In this document: positions 33,384 to 48,354 of the stretch, one piece after another
Layout: each line of letters opens with the position of its first letter
How positions within the stretch are numbered: the stretch's first letter is position 1
Source of the DNA: an uncultured Actinomycetes bacterium
Lineage (GTDB): Bacteria > Actinomycetota > Thermoleophilia > Solirubrobacterales > 70-9
Reading direction: 5' to 3'
DNA: 59,689 nucleotides
NCBI GenBank assembly: GCA_946886425.1
Contig: CAMPIP010000001.1
Span: forward strand, 1 to 59,689
Position numbers and translations under genes: made by a program
The notes under the pieces: model-generated
Told to the model about the DNA's origin: nothing
Seen by the model: the letters and a program-made list of their open reading frames with translations, nothing else
Databases searched by the model: none

Positions 33384-34091
33384 ATGACCAGCAAGACCAC
33401 CAAGATCCGCTCGTTCCGCCCCTCCCCCGCCCTCCTGATCGCCTGCATCGCCCTGTTCGCGGCGCTCTCGGGCAGCGCCATCGCGGCCGGCGTCGCCAAG
33501 AACAGCGTCCGCTCGGCCCAGATCGTCAATGGCACCGTCCGGACGATCGACCTCCGCGACGGGGCGGTCAACTCCGCCAAAGTCGCCGACCAGGCGCTGA
33601 CCGCCGACGACCTCGGGCCGGACTCGGTCAACACCGAAGAGATCGCCGAGAACGCGGTCGGTTCCTCCGAGGTGGCCCCGGACTCGCTCGCGGCAGGCGA
33701 CCTGGCTCCCAACTCGGTCGGCACCTCCGAGGTGGCGGACAACACGCTGACCCAGAACGACCTCGGCCCCGACTCGGTCGGCGCCAGCGAGATCACCGCC
33801 GACGCGGTGGGCAGCAGCGAGATCGCCACGGACTCGGTCCGCTCCGCGGAGCTCGGCCCGATCGTCCAGCGCACCAGCGCCCCCCAGGCGATCGCCGCCG
33901 GCGCCAACGGCAGCGTCAGCGTCGACTGCGCCCCCGGCGAGCAGGTGATCAGCGGCGGCGGCCAGCCGGCCACCTTCGGGGTCGAGATGACCTCGAGCCG
34001 CCCCCAGGGCAACGGCTGGCTCTACCAGGCCCGCAACAACACCGGCGCCGCCAGCAACATCACGGCGTTCGTGCTCTGCCTGGCCAACTAA
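33384..34091 (+). CDS. Secreted repeat protein with beta-helix-like repeats
   Basis: 235 residues from the ATG at 33384, with AAAGGAG upstream. Signal/anchor helix (LLIACIALFAALSGSAIAAG). Residues about 40-155 consist of ~11-residue repeats such as NSVGTSEVADNTLTQNDLGPDSV, with a pattern of small/hydrophobic residues every few positions, consistent with a left-handed beta-roll or stalk. A C-terminal globular domain (IAAGANGSVSVDCAPGEQVISGGG) has two cysteines. Similar proteins are frequent in Thermoleophilia genomes. A perfect terminator hairpin follows. Confidence 0.75.
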   Translation: MTSKTTKIRSFRPSPALLIACIALFAALSGSAIAAGVAKNSVRSAQIVNGTVRTIDLRDGAVNSAKVADQALTADDLGPDSVNTEEIAENAVGSSEVAPDSLAAGDLAPNSVGTSEVADNTLTQNDLGPDSVGASEITADAVGSSEIATDSVRSAELGPIVQRTSAPQAIAAGANGSVSVDCAPGEQVISGGGQPATFGVEMTSSRPQGNGWLYQARNNTGAASNITAFVLCLAN

Positions 34092-34114
34092 CAAACAGAA
34101 ATAGGAAAAGAAAC

Positions 34115-34138
34115 GGGCCCGGCCTCAGCGCCGGGCCC
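34115..34138 (+). terminator. Intrinsic terminator of the secreted repeat protein gene
   Basis: GGGCCCGGC (34115-34123) pairs perfectly with GCCGGGCCC (34130-34138) around a 6-base loop and is followed by TTTCTC, 23 bases after the stop codon. Confidence 0.85.
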
Positions 34139-34191
34139 TTTCTCGTAGGAGAAGAGGCCGGCCTTCGCCGCCGAGCCTTCCCCCACTAGCG

Positions 34192-34221
34192 AAGCGGCCG
34201 GAGACCAAGTCCCGGCCGCTT
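34192..34221. terminator. Second hairpin, possible two-way terminator
   Basis: AAGCGGCCGG (34192-34201) pairs perfectly with CCGGCCGCTT (34212-34221), with a 10-base loop and T residues after the right arm. Lies between the convergent repeat-protein gene and rpoC. Confidence 0.6.
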
Positions 34222-34253
34222 TCGCGTTGAAAGAGGGAATGGAGACGGCGCTT

Positions 34254-34357
34254 GGGAGGGGGTGATTCCCCTACCCGGAGGCTTTGGGAGCGGCGAGATC
34301 CCGCCCCTGCAGCACTGCAAGACGGACGGTCTCCGGGGAGGGGAATCACCCCCTCCC
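34254..34357. repeat. 104-bp element with 27-bp inverted repeat after rpoC
   Basis: Arms 34254-34280 (begins GGGAGGGGGTGATTCCCC) and 34331-34357 are inverted repeats matching at 26 of 27 positions, enclosing 50 bases with a smaller GGCG/CGCC stem. It ends 20 bases past the rpoC stop. It may end rpoC transcription, but the long purine-rich arms without a T tract look more like a mobile or recombination-generated palindrome. Confidence 0.8.
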
Positions 34358-34377
34358 CGGATCACCACCATCAATCC

Positions 34378-41990
<7,613 letters not shown>

Positions 41991-42063
41991 AGTCGGCGAC
42001 TCCTCGGGCGGTCAGAGGGACGAAGAAAAAGCGCAAATATGGGCAGGGATACTCAAATGGCGC

Positions 42064-42110
42064 GCGACCGCAAAAAATAACACACGGGGACGCGCGCCCC
42101 TGAGCTTGGC
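42064..42110 (-). promoter_or_regulatory. Possible attenuator between rplL and rpoB
   Basis: In the 156-base rplL-rpoB spacer, read on the minus strand, a GC-rich palindrome (GGGGCGCGCGTCCCC) is followed within a few bases by TTATTTTTTG, the only strong T-tract nearby. Alternatively the CGCGCGCC and GGCGCGCG blocks on either side of the T tract pair with each other. A partial terminator here would match the known reduction of rpoBC relative to rplJL transcripts in other bacteria. Confidence 0.5.
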
Positions 42111-42146
42111 TCCCTGACTGGGATTCAGACGCGAAGCAAGGCGGCT

Positions 42147-42542
42147 CTACTTGAGCTCGACGGTCGCGCCCGCCTCCTCGAGTTCGGCTTTGAGTTTGTC
42201 GGCCTCCTCGCGCTCGACGCCCTCTTTGATCGCTTTCGGGGCCTCGTCGACGATCGCCTTGGCCTCTTTGAGGCCGAGACCGGTCGCCGCGCGGACCACC
42301 TTGATCACGGGGACTTTCTGGCCGCCGACCTCGGTCAGGACCACGTCAACCGTCGAGGCTTCCTCGGCGCCATCGCCGCCGCCGTCGCCAGCCGCTCCCG
42401 CGGCCGCCGGGGCAGCCGCCGCAACGGCAGTCGCGGAGACGCCGAACTCCTCCTCGAGCGCTTTGATCCGCTCGGAGAGCTCGAGCACCGAGATGCTTTT
42501 CAGCTCCTCGATCCAATCCTCGGTAGAAATCTTGGTTGCCAT
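42147..42542 (-). CDS. rplL: 50S ribosomal protein L7/L12
   Basis: 131-residue stalk protein that recruits translation GTPases. N-terminal dimerisation region ([23 protein letters not shown]), an Ala/Gly-rich hinge, and the C-terminal domain [42 protein letters not shown]. Adjacent to the rplJ stop with no gap. Confidence 0.98.
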   Translation of the reverse strand: MATKISTEDWIEELKSISVLELSERIKALEEEFGVSATAVAAAAPAAAGAAGDGGGDGAEEASTVDVVLTEVGGQKVPVIKVVRAATGLGLKEAKAIVDEAPKAIKEGVEREEADKLKAELEEAGATVELK

Positions 42543-43292
42543 CTACTCCTCTTCCTTGCTCGCGTCGTCAGTTTCTTTGGAAGTCTCGTCCGAGCCCTCG
42601 GGCCCCTCGGTCTCAGCCTCGGCGGCGGGTGCCTCCCCACTCTCGGCATCGGGGGAGTCGGCGGGCGCGTCATCCGCGGGTGGCGCGGAGGATGGCTCCT
42701 CGCCCGCAGCTTGCGAGGACGAGGAGTCGTCCTCCGCGACAGGACCCGCGGGCGACTCGCTCGGGGCCTCCCCCGTCACCAGGCCCTGCTCGGCGATCTG
42801 GCCGAGCTGGAGAGCCAGGCCCTGGATCATCGAGCCGAGGCCGCGGACCAGGCCGGTCAGCGGGCTGGCGACGATCCCGGCGAACTGGCCGTTGAGGACG
42901 TCGCGCGAAGGCAGGCGGGCGATCGACTTGAAGGCGCCCTCGTCAAGCGAGGTCGCGTCCATGAAGCCGCCCTTGTAGGTGAGCACCTCGTGCTCTTTGT
43001 TGAAAGTGGTGATCGCCTTCGCGGCGGCCGCGGTGTCGCCACGGACGAAGGTCAGCGCGGTCGGGCCGTTGAGCAGCTCCGCCAGGCGCTCCTCGCCGGC
43101 CTGCTCGGCGGCGATTTTGGTGAGGCGGTTTTTGACGATCCGGAAGCTGGCGTCGGCTTCGCGGAGTTTGCCGCGCAGTTCAGCCGCCTGGGGAACGCTG
43201 ATGCCGCGGTAATCGACAGCGAAGATCGCCTCAGACTCCTCGATCTGGGCGGCGATCTCTTGTATGGCTGCTGACTTTTCCTCGCGGTTCAT
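42543..43292 (-). CDS. rplJ: 50S ribosomal protein L10 with acidic C-terminal extension
   Basis: Stalk base protein anchoring L7/L12. The core (about 1-175): MNREEKSAAIQEIAAQIEESEAIFAVDYRGISVPQAAELRGKLREADASFRIVKNRL, and the L12-binding C-terminal helix around GLVRGLGSMIQGLALQLGQIAEQ. The last ~75 residues are acidic, Ser/Ala/Pro-rich, and residues 181-207 are the translation of repeat B2 ([20 protein letters not shown]...). Usual length ~170-180; here 249. An extension directly after the L12-binding helix is notable. Confidence 0.96.
   Translation of the reverse strand: MNREEKSAAIQEIAAQIEESEAIFAVDYRGISVPQAAELRGKLREADASFRIVKNRLTKIAAEQAGEERLAELLNGPTALTFVRGDTAAAAKAITTFNKEHEVLTYKGGFMDATSLDEGAFKSIARLPSRDVLNGQFAGIVASPLTGLVRGLGSMIQGLALQLGQIAEQGLVTGEAPSESPAGPVAEDDSSSSQAAGEEPSSAPPADDAPADSPDAESGEAPAAEAETEGPEGSDETSKETDDASKEEE
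42673..42752. repeat. Family B palindromic repeat, copy B2, inside rplJ
   Basis: 80 bp, 75 matching copy B1. Outer ends CCGCGGGT and ACCCGCGG pair; the inner 18-base arms (42685-42702 and 42720-42737) pair throughout with two G-T pairs on this strand. In frame in rplJ and read in the same direction and phase as in rpsQ, giving almost the same peptide. Confidence 0.88.
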
Positions 43293-43590
43293 CGTCTCAC
43301 CTGCACCGGGCTTGCGGGCTTGGGCCCCGCCGGCGGTCTCGGGTTAGCGGCGAAGCAGCATAGACGATCACGCGCCCGGCTGCGCCCCCCCGCCCTCTTT
43401 CGCGCCAGAGGGCTGCTTGCGGGAAGGCCGCTCAGATTCGACTGCGGAAAGTTACGGTCCCCACAGGGGCCATAAGTTACCTCAGAACGATCTGAGCAAA
43501 CGGACACGGCGGTCCGCGGCGTACGGGCGGACCGGCTCTGACGGGCGGTGGGCAGCGGCGCTCGGGCAGCGGCGCCCAGGTGGCGGCGCT
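43293..43590 (-). promoter_or_regulatory. Putative structured leader of rplJ-rplL
   Basis: A 298-base gap between rplA and rplJ without a gene, where bacteria often carry an L10-binding autoregulatory leader. Seen in mRNA sense: a CTCAGA-TCGT-TCTGAG hairpin (43481-43496), a GGCCCC/GGGGACC stem (43456-43471) flanked by two GTAAC copies, a downstream TCTGAGC (43431-43437) that can compete for the first CTCAGA, and GCCCTCT/AGAGGGC (43392-43413). I could not align it with the known leader consensus, so the assignment rests on position and pairing. Confidence 0.5.
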
Positions 43591-44349
43591 TCAGGCGGCG
43601 GCCGGCTCGGCCGATGCCTCAGCCGCGGTCTCGGTGCTCACCGCGAGCGCCGAATCGCGCTCGCCGGCTTTCGAAGCGTCGACCCGGATGCCGGGCCCCA
43701 TCGTCGTCGTCAGGGTCGTCGAGACGATGTATTTGCCCTTAGCGGAGGAGGGCTTGGCGCGGACGATCTCCTCCATCACGGCCTGGTAGTTGCCGAGCAG
43801 CTTGTCCGCCTCGAAGCTGGCCTTGCCGATCGCCATGTGGATGATCGCCTGGCGGTCGGTGCGGTATTCGACTTTGCCGGCCTTGGCGTCGCTGACGGCC
43901 TTCTCGACGTCCGGGGTGACGGTGCCGACTTTGGGGTTCGGCATCTTGCCCTGAGGACCGAGGACGCGGCCGAGTTTGCCGACCGTCGGCATCATGTCCG
44001 GCGTCGCGATCGCGACGTCGAAGTCGGTCCAGCCCTCTTCGACTTTCTTGGCCAGATCGTCAGCCCCGACGTAGTCGGCCCCGGCGGCCTCGGCGTCGCG
44101 GGCCTGCTGGCCCTGGGCGAAGACCGCCACCGAGACGTCTTTGCCAAGCCCGTGCGGGAGCGCCAGGGTGCCGCGCAGCTGCTCGTCGGCGTGGCGGACG
44201 TTGACGCCGAGGAGCACGTGCAACTCGACGGTCTCGTCGAATTTGGCGCTGGCGGTCTCCTTAATCAGCGAGACCGCCTCGGCCGGCGGGTAGGCGTGGT
44301 CGCGCTGGACCTTCTGGTACTGCTGGCGGTATCGCTTGCCGTGGGCCAC
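43591..44349 (-). CDS. rplA: 50S ribosomal protein L1
   Basis: L1-stalk protein and, in many bacteria, repressor of rplK-rplA. 252 residues from a [35 protein letters not shown]. Contains [35 protein letters not shown], and [41 protein letters not shown]. Ends with ~18 Ala/Glu-rich extra residues. Nine bases after rplK. Confidence 0.98.
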   Translation of the reverse strand: MAHGKRYRQQYQKVQRDHAYPPAEAVSLIKETASAKFDETVELHVLLGVNVRHADEQLRGTLALPHGLGKDVSVAVFAQGQQARDAEAAGADYVGADDLAKKVEEGWTDFDVAIATPDMMPTVGKLGRVLGPQGKMPNPKVGTVTPDVEKAVSDAKAGKVEYRTDRQAIIHMAIGKASFEADKLLGNYQAVMEEIVRAKPSSAKGKYIVSTTLTTTMGPGIRVDASKAGERDSALAVSTETAAEASAEPAAA

Positions 44350-44358
44350 GAAGCTCTC

Positions 44359-44781
44359 CTATTTGACGTCGACGCCCATCGAGCGGGCGGTGCCGGCGAT
44401 GATTTTCGAGGCGGCGTCGATGTCGTTGGCGTTGAGGTCGGGCATCTTCCGTTCGGCGATCTCGCGGATCTGATCCGGGGAGATCGTCCCGACTTTGTTG
44501 ACGTGCGGCTCGCCCGAGCCCTTCGGGATCCTGATCGCCTCCTTGATCAGGACCGCCGCCGGCGGCGTCTTGGTGATGAAGGTGAACGTGCGGTCCTCGT
44601 AGACCGTGATTTCGACCGGGATGATCGTGCCGCCTTCGCCCTGGGTCTGGGCGTTGAAGGCTTTGCAGAAATCCATGATGTTGACGCCGTGCTGACCGAG
44701 CGCGGGGCCGACCGGCGGCGCCGGGTTGGCGTTGCCTGCCTGGATCTGCAGCTTGATGAGAGTTAGGACTTTTTTCGCCAT
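44359..44781 (-). CDS. rplK: 50S ribosomal protein L11
   Basis: 140 residues. GTPase-centre protein with [34 protein letters not shown] and the rRNA-binding C-terminal [42 protein letters not shown]. Normal length, ATG start, 32 bases after nusG. Confidence 0.98.
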   Translation of the reverse strand: MAKKVLTLIKLQIQAGNANPAPPVGPALGQHGVNIMDFCKAFNAQTQGEGGTIIPVEITVYEDRTFTFITKTPPAAVLIKEAIRIPKGSGEPHVNKVGTISPDQIREIAERKMPDLNANDIDAASKIIAGTARSMGVDVK

Positions 44782-44813
44782 GAGGGGTTGCGGAGGGTAG
44801 CGGTCTTCGCGAC

Positions 44814-45335
44814 CTAGATCTTCTTGACCTGGTCGTAGCCGACCTCGACCGGCGTCTCACGGCCGAAGATCGAGACCAGGACCTTGAGTTTCGCGGCGTC
44901 CTCGTTGATCTCGGCGATCTCGCCGGAGAAGTCGGAGAGCGGGCCAGAGATGACTTTGACCGATTCGCCGATCGCGAACTGGGCCTGGGTGCGGGGACGC
45001 TCGGCGGTCTCGCGGTGCAGCAACCGGTCGACCTCCGGTTTGGAAAGCGGCACCGGCTTGTTGCGGGAGCCGACGAAGCCGGTGACGCCAGGGGTGTTCT
45101 TGACCAGGCCCCAGGCGTCGTCGGTCATCTCCATGTTGACCAGCACGTAGCCGGGCATGGTCCGTTTCTCGGCCGTGACTTTCTGGCCGTCCTTCATCTC
45201 GGAGACCTGCTCGGTGGGAACGACGACCTGCCGCACGTTGCGGTTTTGGCTCATCGTCTGCACCCGGTGCTCGAGGTTGTGCTTGACCTTGTTCTCGTGC
45301 CCGGAATAGGTGTTGATCACGTACCAGCGATACAA
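44814..45335 (-). CDS. nusG: Transcription termination/antitermination protein NusG
   Basis: 173 residues: NGN domain ([54 protein letters not shown]) binding RNA polymerase, and KOW domain ([46 protein letters not shown]) binding S10 or Rho. Start is TTG (next in-frame starts would delete the NGN strand). Thirty bases after secE. Confidence 0.97.
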   Translation of the reverse strand: MYRWYVINTYSGHENKVKHNLEHRVQTMSQNRNVRQVVVPTEQVSEMKDGQKVTAEKRTMPGYVLVNMEMTDDAWGLVKNTPGVTGFVGSRNKPVPLSKPEVDRLLHRETAERPRTQAQFAIGESVKVISGPLSDFSGEIAEINEDAAKLKVLVSIFGRETPVEVGYDQVKKI

Positions 45336-45365
45336 AATTGAAGCCTTTTGTTCGGGGACCCTGGC

Positions 45366-45890
45366 CTACAGGATCCGCTTGATCAGGAAGTTGAAGACGG
45401 TGTCGAGGACACCGAGGTAGGCGGCCGCGATGGCGACGAAGAGAATCGTGACCGCGGTGGCCTGGATCAGCGTCTCGCGGTCGGGCCACTGTACTTTCTT
45501 GAGCTCCTGCCAGCAGGAGACGAGGAAGGCGATGACGCCGCTGCGCTGACGTTCGGCGCTGGCCTTCTTCTGTTTTTTCGCCAGCTGCTCGCTCTCGCGG
45601 CGCTTCTGCTCGTCGCGCTTGCGCTTCTCGGAATCTTTCTGGGCCTTGGCCTCGGCGCGGCGCTGCGAACGGCTCGGCTTGGGAGCGTCCGGGGTCTCGA
45701 GCTGGGCCTCGGAGGCGCCGGCGGCGATGCCGGCCTCGACCGCCTCGATCTCGGCGACCTCGCCGGAGACCGGGACCTGAGTGTCGTGCTGCGCGCGCGA
45801 CTCGGCGCTGCGCTCACCGTCGGAGCGTTTCTGCTCCTCGGCTTCGCGAGCCCGGCGCTCGGCCTTGCGCTGTGCGCGACTTTTGGCCAT
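45366..45890 (-). CDS. secE: Preprotein translocase subunit SecE with long charged N-terminal extension
   Basis: 174 residues. The SecE part is the last ~60 (FLVSCWQELKKVQWPDRETLIQATAVTILFVAIAAAYLGVLDTVFNFLIKRIL): amphipathic helix with KKVQWP and one membrane helix. The first ~110 residues are a charged, probably coiled-coil region (RAQRKAERRAREAEEQKRSD, AEAKAQKDSEKRKRDEQKRRESEQLAKKQKK). Actinomycetota SecE is often extended, but this is longer than usual. Seven bases after rpmG, upstream of nusG. Confidence 0.95.
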   Translation of the reverse strand: MAKSRAQRKAERRAREAEEQKRSDGERSAESRAQHDTQVPVSGEVAEIEAVEAGIAAGASEAQLETPDAPKPSRSQRRAEAKAQKDSEKRKRDEQKRRESEQLAKKQKKASAERQRSGVIAFLVSCWQELKKVQWPDRETLIQATAVTILFVAIAAAYLGVLDTVFNFLIKRIL

Positions 45891-45896
45891 TGGGGA

Positions 45897-46061
45897 CTAC
45901 CGGGTCTCCTTGTGGGCCGTGTGGTGGCCGCACCAGTGGCAGAACTTGCGCAGCTCGATCCGGTCCGGGGAGTTCCGGCGGGACTTGTTGGTCTGGTAAT
46001 TGCGTCGCTTGCAGTCTTCGCAAGCCAAGGTCACCGCGATGCGGACATCTCCGCGAGCCAT
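45897..46061 (-). CDS. rpmG: 50S ribosomal protein L33 (zinc-binding form)
   Basis: 54 residues: [26 protein letters not shown]... ending HHTAHKETR. Two CxxC pairs (CEDC and CHWC) hold zinc, so this is the C+ form. First gene of the rpmG-secE-nusG-rplK-rplA group. The 110 bases upstream hold its promoter region, where I see no confident boxes. Confidence 0.95.
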   Translation of the reverse strand: MARGDVRIAVTLACEDCKRRNYQTNKSRRNSPDRIELRKFCHWCGHHTAHKETR

Positions 46062-46171
46062 TGTCTCCTCGTTCTACTCAGCCGTTACAAAGGAAAACCT
46101 CGGGCCCAGGGCGCGAGGCTGTGCTTAGGATAGCGAGCTTGAGCGGGTAGAGCGCTCAGGCGCGAGGGTTC

Positions 46172-46666
46172 TCAACCCGCGTTCTCAGCGCTCGGATCCG
46201 TAAGCGCCGCCACGTCGGCCAGGTCGACTGGCCGAGCTCGCGCCAGCTTCATCTGGATGAGGTCGTCGAGGTCTACCACTGGCACGTCGATGTCACCGAG
46301 CCGGACTCGCAGGGCCCGCTTCTGCAGCTCGGCGTAGGGGCGTCCGCCGGGAACCTCATGCATCACGTCGACACCACCGTCGCGAGTCGCGAACTGCCAG
46401 AGAGTCGCCCGCGGCAACATCTTCGCGTCGACCTCGAGGTCCTCCTCGCCGGGGTTCAGGACCTTGGCATCCAGCTCCTGCAGAGCAGCGGCGAGCCGAG
46501 CCAGGTTGGCGGGCTCCGGCGCCGGAACCAGGTCGGCGTCGTTAGTGCTGCGAACGTGGCCGTGGGTCTGCACGGCGAGACCCCCGATCAGCACGTACTC
46601 GACCTCATGATCGGCCAGGGTGCGGAGGATGCGCTCCGCATCGAGCGGAGCCTCAGGATCCGGCAC
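46172..46666 (-). CDS. Nucleotidyltransferase-like protein, possible toxin partner (AbiEii-like)
   Basis: 164 residues from the GTG at 46666, chosen because it limits the overlap with the upstream XRE gene to 14 bases; the frame is open to 46786. Contains VEYVLIGGLAVQTHGHVRSTNDADLV, the GG...(T/S)xDxD pattern of minimal nucleotidyltransferases, followed by VDVMHEVPGG and a C-terminal helix LDDLIQMKLARARPVDLADVAAL typical of AbiEii/MNT-like proteins. Paired with a helix-turn-helix gene, so a toxin-antitoxin role is plausible, not shown. Confidence 0.7.
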   Translation of the reverse strand: MPDPEAPLDAERILRTLADHEVEYVLIGGLAVQTHGHVRSTNDADLVPAPEPANLARLAAALQELDAKVLNPGEEDLEVDAKMLPRATLWQFATRDGGVDVMHEVPGGRPYAELQKRALRVRLGDIDVPVVDLDDLIQMKLARARPVDLADVAALTDPSAENAG

Positions 46667-46988
46667 GTGCTGCCCGACCAGCCTCAGCGAGCCTGCCGGC
46701 CATCCGATTCCAGGAGATTCCGAGCGCCAGTCGCTCCTCCGGGGAGCGAGCCGAGGTCGCCCGGCGGTGCAGGGGGTCATAGTCACGCGCGGGCTCTACG
46801 GCGGCGATCTCCAGCTTCTCCCCCATCGCCCGCAGCAGTTGGTCCAGCGTCTCGACGCTGGGGGAGACTTCGTCGGCCTCGAGCCGGCTGATCGCCGATT
46901 GCTTCGTGCCGACGCGGCGGGCAAGGCGCTGCTGACTCAGGCCGCTCTGCAACCGGGCCTCGCGGATCAACCGTCCCGGACTTGGCAT
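46653..46988 (-). CDS. XRE-family helix-turn-helix regulator
   Basis: 111 residues. The N-terminal HTH (LIREARLQSGLSQQRLARRVGTKQSAISRLEADEVSPSVETLDQLLRAMGEKL) is a textbook XRE/Cro fold; the C-terminal ~45 residues (RRATSARSPEERLALGISWNRMAGRLAEAG) are a short helical partner domain. Probable antitoxin and autorepressor of the pair with the downstream nucleotidyltransferase. It lies just after the acyl-CoA dehydrogenase stop, with its own promoter-like region. Confidence 0.85.
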   Translation of the reverse strand: MPSPGRLIREARLQSGLSQQRLARRVGTKQSAISRLEADEVSPSVETLDQLLRAMGEKLEIAAVEPARDYDPLHRRATSARSPEERLALGISWNRMAGRLAEAGRAARAGS

Positions 46989-46994
46989 ACTCGG

Positions 46995-47010
46995 GTTATA
47001 ACATATATGT
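46995..47010 (-). promoter_or_regulatory. Promoter/operator of the XRE pair
   Basis: On the minus strand TATAAC (46995-47000) is a good -10 box seven bases before the XRE ATG, implying a near-leaderless transcript, and the perfect palindrome ACATATATGT (47001-47010) lies directly upstream. This 24-base gap is strikingly AT-rich in a GC-rich genome. A palindrome touching the -10 box suits autorepression by the XRE protein. Confidence 0.5.
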
Positions 47011-47012
47011 GA

Positions 47013-48155
47013 TTACAGGCCGAGCGTTTTGGCGATGATGCCGCGCTGGATCTCGCTGGTGCCGCCGTAGATGGTCGAGACCAGCGAGGTGCGGACTAGC
47101 CGCTCCATGTCGTACTCGGCGGAGTAGCCGTAGCCGCCCATCATCTGCATGCCTTCGAGGGTGGTGCGCTTGGCGACCTCGGTGACGAAGAGCTTCACCA
47201 TCGAGGCCTCCTTGGGCAGCATCCGGTCCGGGTCCTCGTCGGTCATGGTCGCGACCCAGCGGGTCATCAGGCGGGCCGCCTCGAGGTCGGTGGCGAGGTC
47301 GGCGAAGCGGTGCTGGAGCGCCTGGAAGGAGCCGATCGGGCGGCCGAACTGCTTGCGCTCCTTGGCGTAAGCGAGGGCGTCGTCGAAGGCGCGCTGGGCG
47401 ATGCCCAGCATCGTCGCGGCGAGGATCAGGCGCTCGACGTTGAGGCCCGCCATCAACTGGGTCCAGCCGAGATCGACCTGGCCGAGCACGGCGCTCTCGG
47501 GCGCGAAGCAGTCGCTGAAGTAGAGGGTGTTGGTCTCCTTCCCGCCCATCGTCTCGATCGGGACGATCTCCATCCCCTCGACCTCGCGCGGAACCCAGAT
47601 CATCGTCAGGCCCTCGTGCTTGCTCTCACCCTTGGTCGTGCGGCAGACGACAAGCACGTGGTCGGCGATGTGGGCGTTGGAGATGAAGACCTTCTGGCCG
47701 TTGATGACGAAGCCGTCCGCGGTGCGCTCGGCCTTGGTCGTCAGCGAGCCGACGTCGGAGCCGGCCTCGGGCTCGGTCATCGCGATCGCCTCGACCGAGC
47801 CGGAGGCGATGCCGCCGAGGATCTCCCGCTTCTGCTCCTCGGTTCCGAAGCGCTGAGTGGCGCCGGCGACGATCAGGGTCGTCGCGTAGCCGCCGATCGG
47901 GGCGAGGCCGCGCGAGGTCCCTTCCATGAACAGGCAGGCGTCGAGCATCGAGCCGCCGGAGCCGCCGTACTCCTCGGGGATCGTCACCCCGAGCCAGCCC
48001 AGCTCCGCCATCTGCTTGTAGAGGTCGAAGTTGTGGTGGTCCTTGTAGCCGTCGGTGAGGCGCTCGCGCTGCTCCTGCGTACCGCACTCGCGAGCGCAGA
48101 AGTCGGCGATCGCGGCGCTGAAGTCCTGCTGCTCGTCGGTCAGGGCGAAGTCCAC
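47013..48155 (-). CDS. Acyl-CoA dehydrogenase
   Basis: 380-residue flavoenzyme of fatty-acid or related acyl-CoA oxidation. N-terminal helical domain (DFALTDEQQDFSAAIADFC), AMTEPEAGSDVGSLTTKAERTADGFVINGQKVFISNAHIADHVLVVCRT (FAD/substrate strand region), and the C-terminal GGYGYSAEYDMERLVR and IYGGTSEIQRGIIAKTLGL. The position of the catalytic glutamate of medium-chain enzymes is glycine here (YGGTSE), as in many actinobacterial FadE proteins, so the base may lie elsewhere. GTG start; no operon partners. Confidence 0.92.
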   Translation of the reverse strand: MDFALTDEQQDFSAAIADFCARECGTQEQRERLTDGYKDHHNFDLYKQMAELGWLGVTIPEEYGGSGGSMLDACLFMEGTSRGLAPIGGYATTLIVAGATQRFGTEEQKREILGGIASGSVEAIAMTEPEAGSDVGSLTTKAERTADGFVINGQKVFISNAHIADHVLVVCRTTKGESKHEGLTMIWVPREVEGMEIVPIETMGGKETNTLYFSDCFAPESAVLGQVDLGWTQLMAGLNVERLILAATMLGIAQRAFDDALAYAKERKQFGRPIGSFQALQHRFADLATDLEAARLMTRWVATMTDEDPDRMLPKEASMVKLFVTEVAKRTTLEGMQMMGGYGYSAEYDMERLVRTSLVSTIYGGTSEIQRGIIAKTLGL

Positions 48156-48193
48156 GGCGGCAGCCTATATGTGTGAACGGGGGCTTGGCCGCA

Positions 48194-48291
48194 CAGCCAG
48201 GGCGAGGAGCGCGCCGTAACCGCGTCCGGCGCGCGGACCGGGACTTCTGAGACGCAGGCGCTCGCCGCAATCGCCTTCCGGGCCCTGGCTG
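48194..48291. repeat. Nested inverted repeat in a gene-free gap
   Basis: Outer arms CAGCCAGGGC (48194-48203) and GCCCTGGCTG (48282-48291), 10 bp perfect, enclose an inner 8-bp hairpin GCGCGCCG/CGGCGCGC (48209-48216 and 48227-48234). It lies in the 199-base space between the divergent acyl-CoA dehydrogenase and the secreted protein, where promoters are expected. The interior shares the short string GACGCAGG with the 12.1-kb element, possibly by chance. Confidence 0.55.
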
Positions 48292-48354
48292 GCGTCGCGA
48301 CGGCCGGCTGACTTCAGCTCGCCGATGCGTTGTTAGCCTGGGTGGCCGAATGCG

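Noticed and set aside
46120..46190. tRNA-like string (GGGTAGAGCGCTC ... GGGTTCTCAACCC) upstream of rpmG
   Set aside because: It has D-arm-like and T-arm-like pieces but no room for an anticodon arm and no acceptor stem; at best a decayed fragment.
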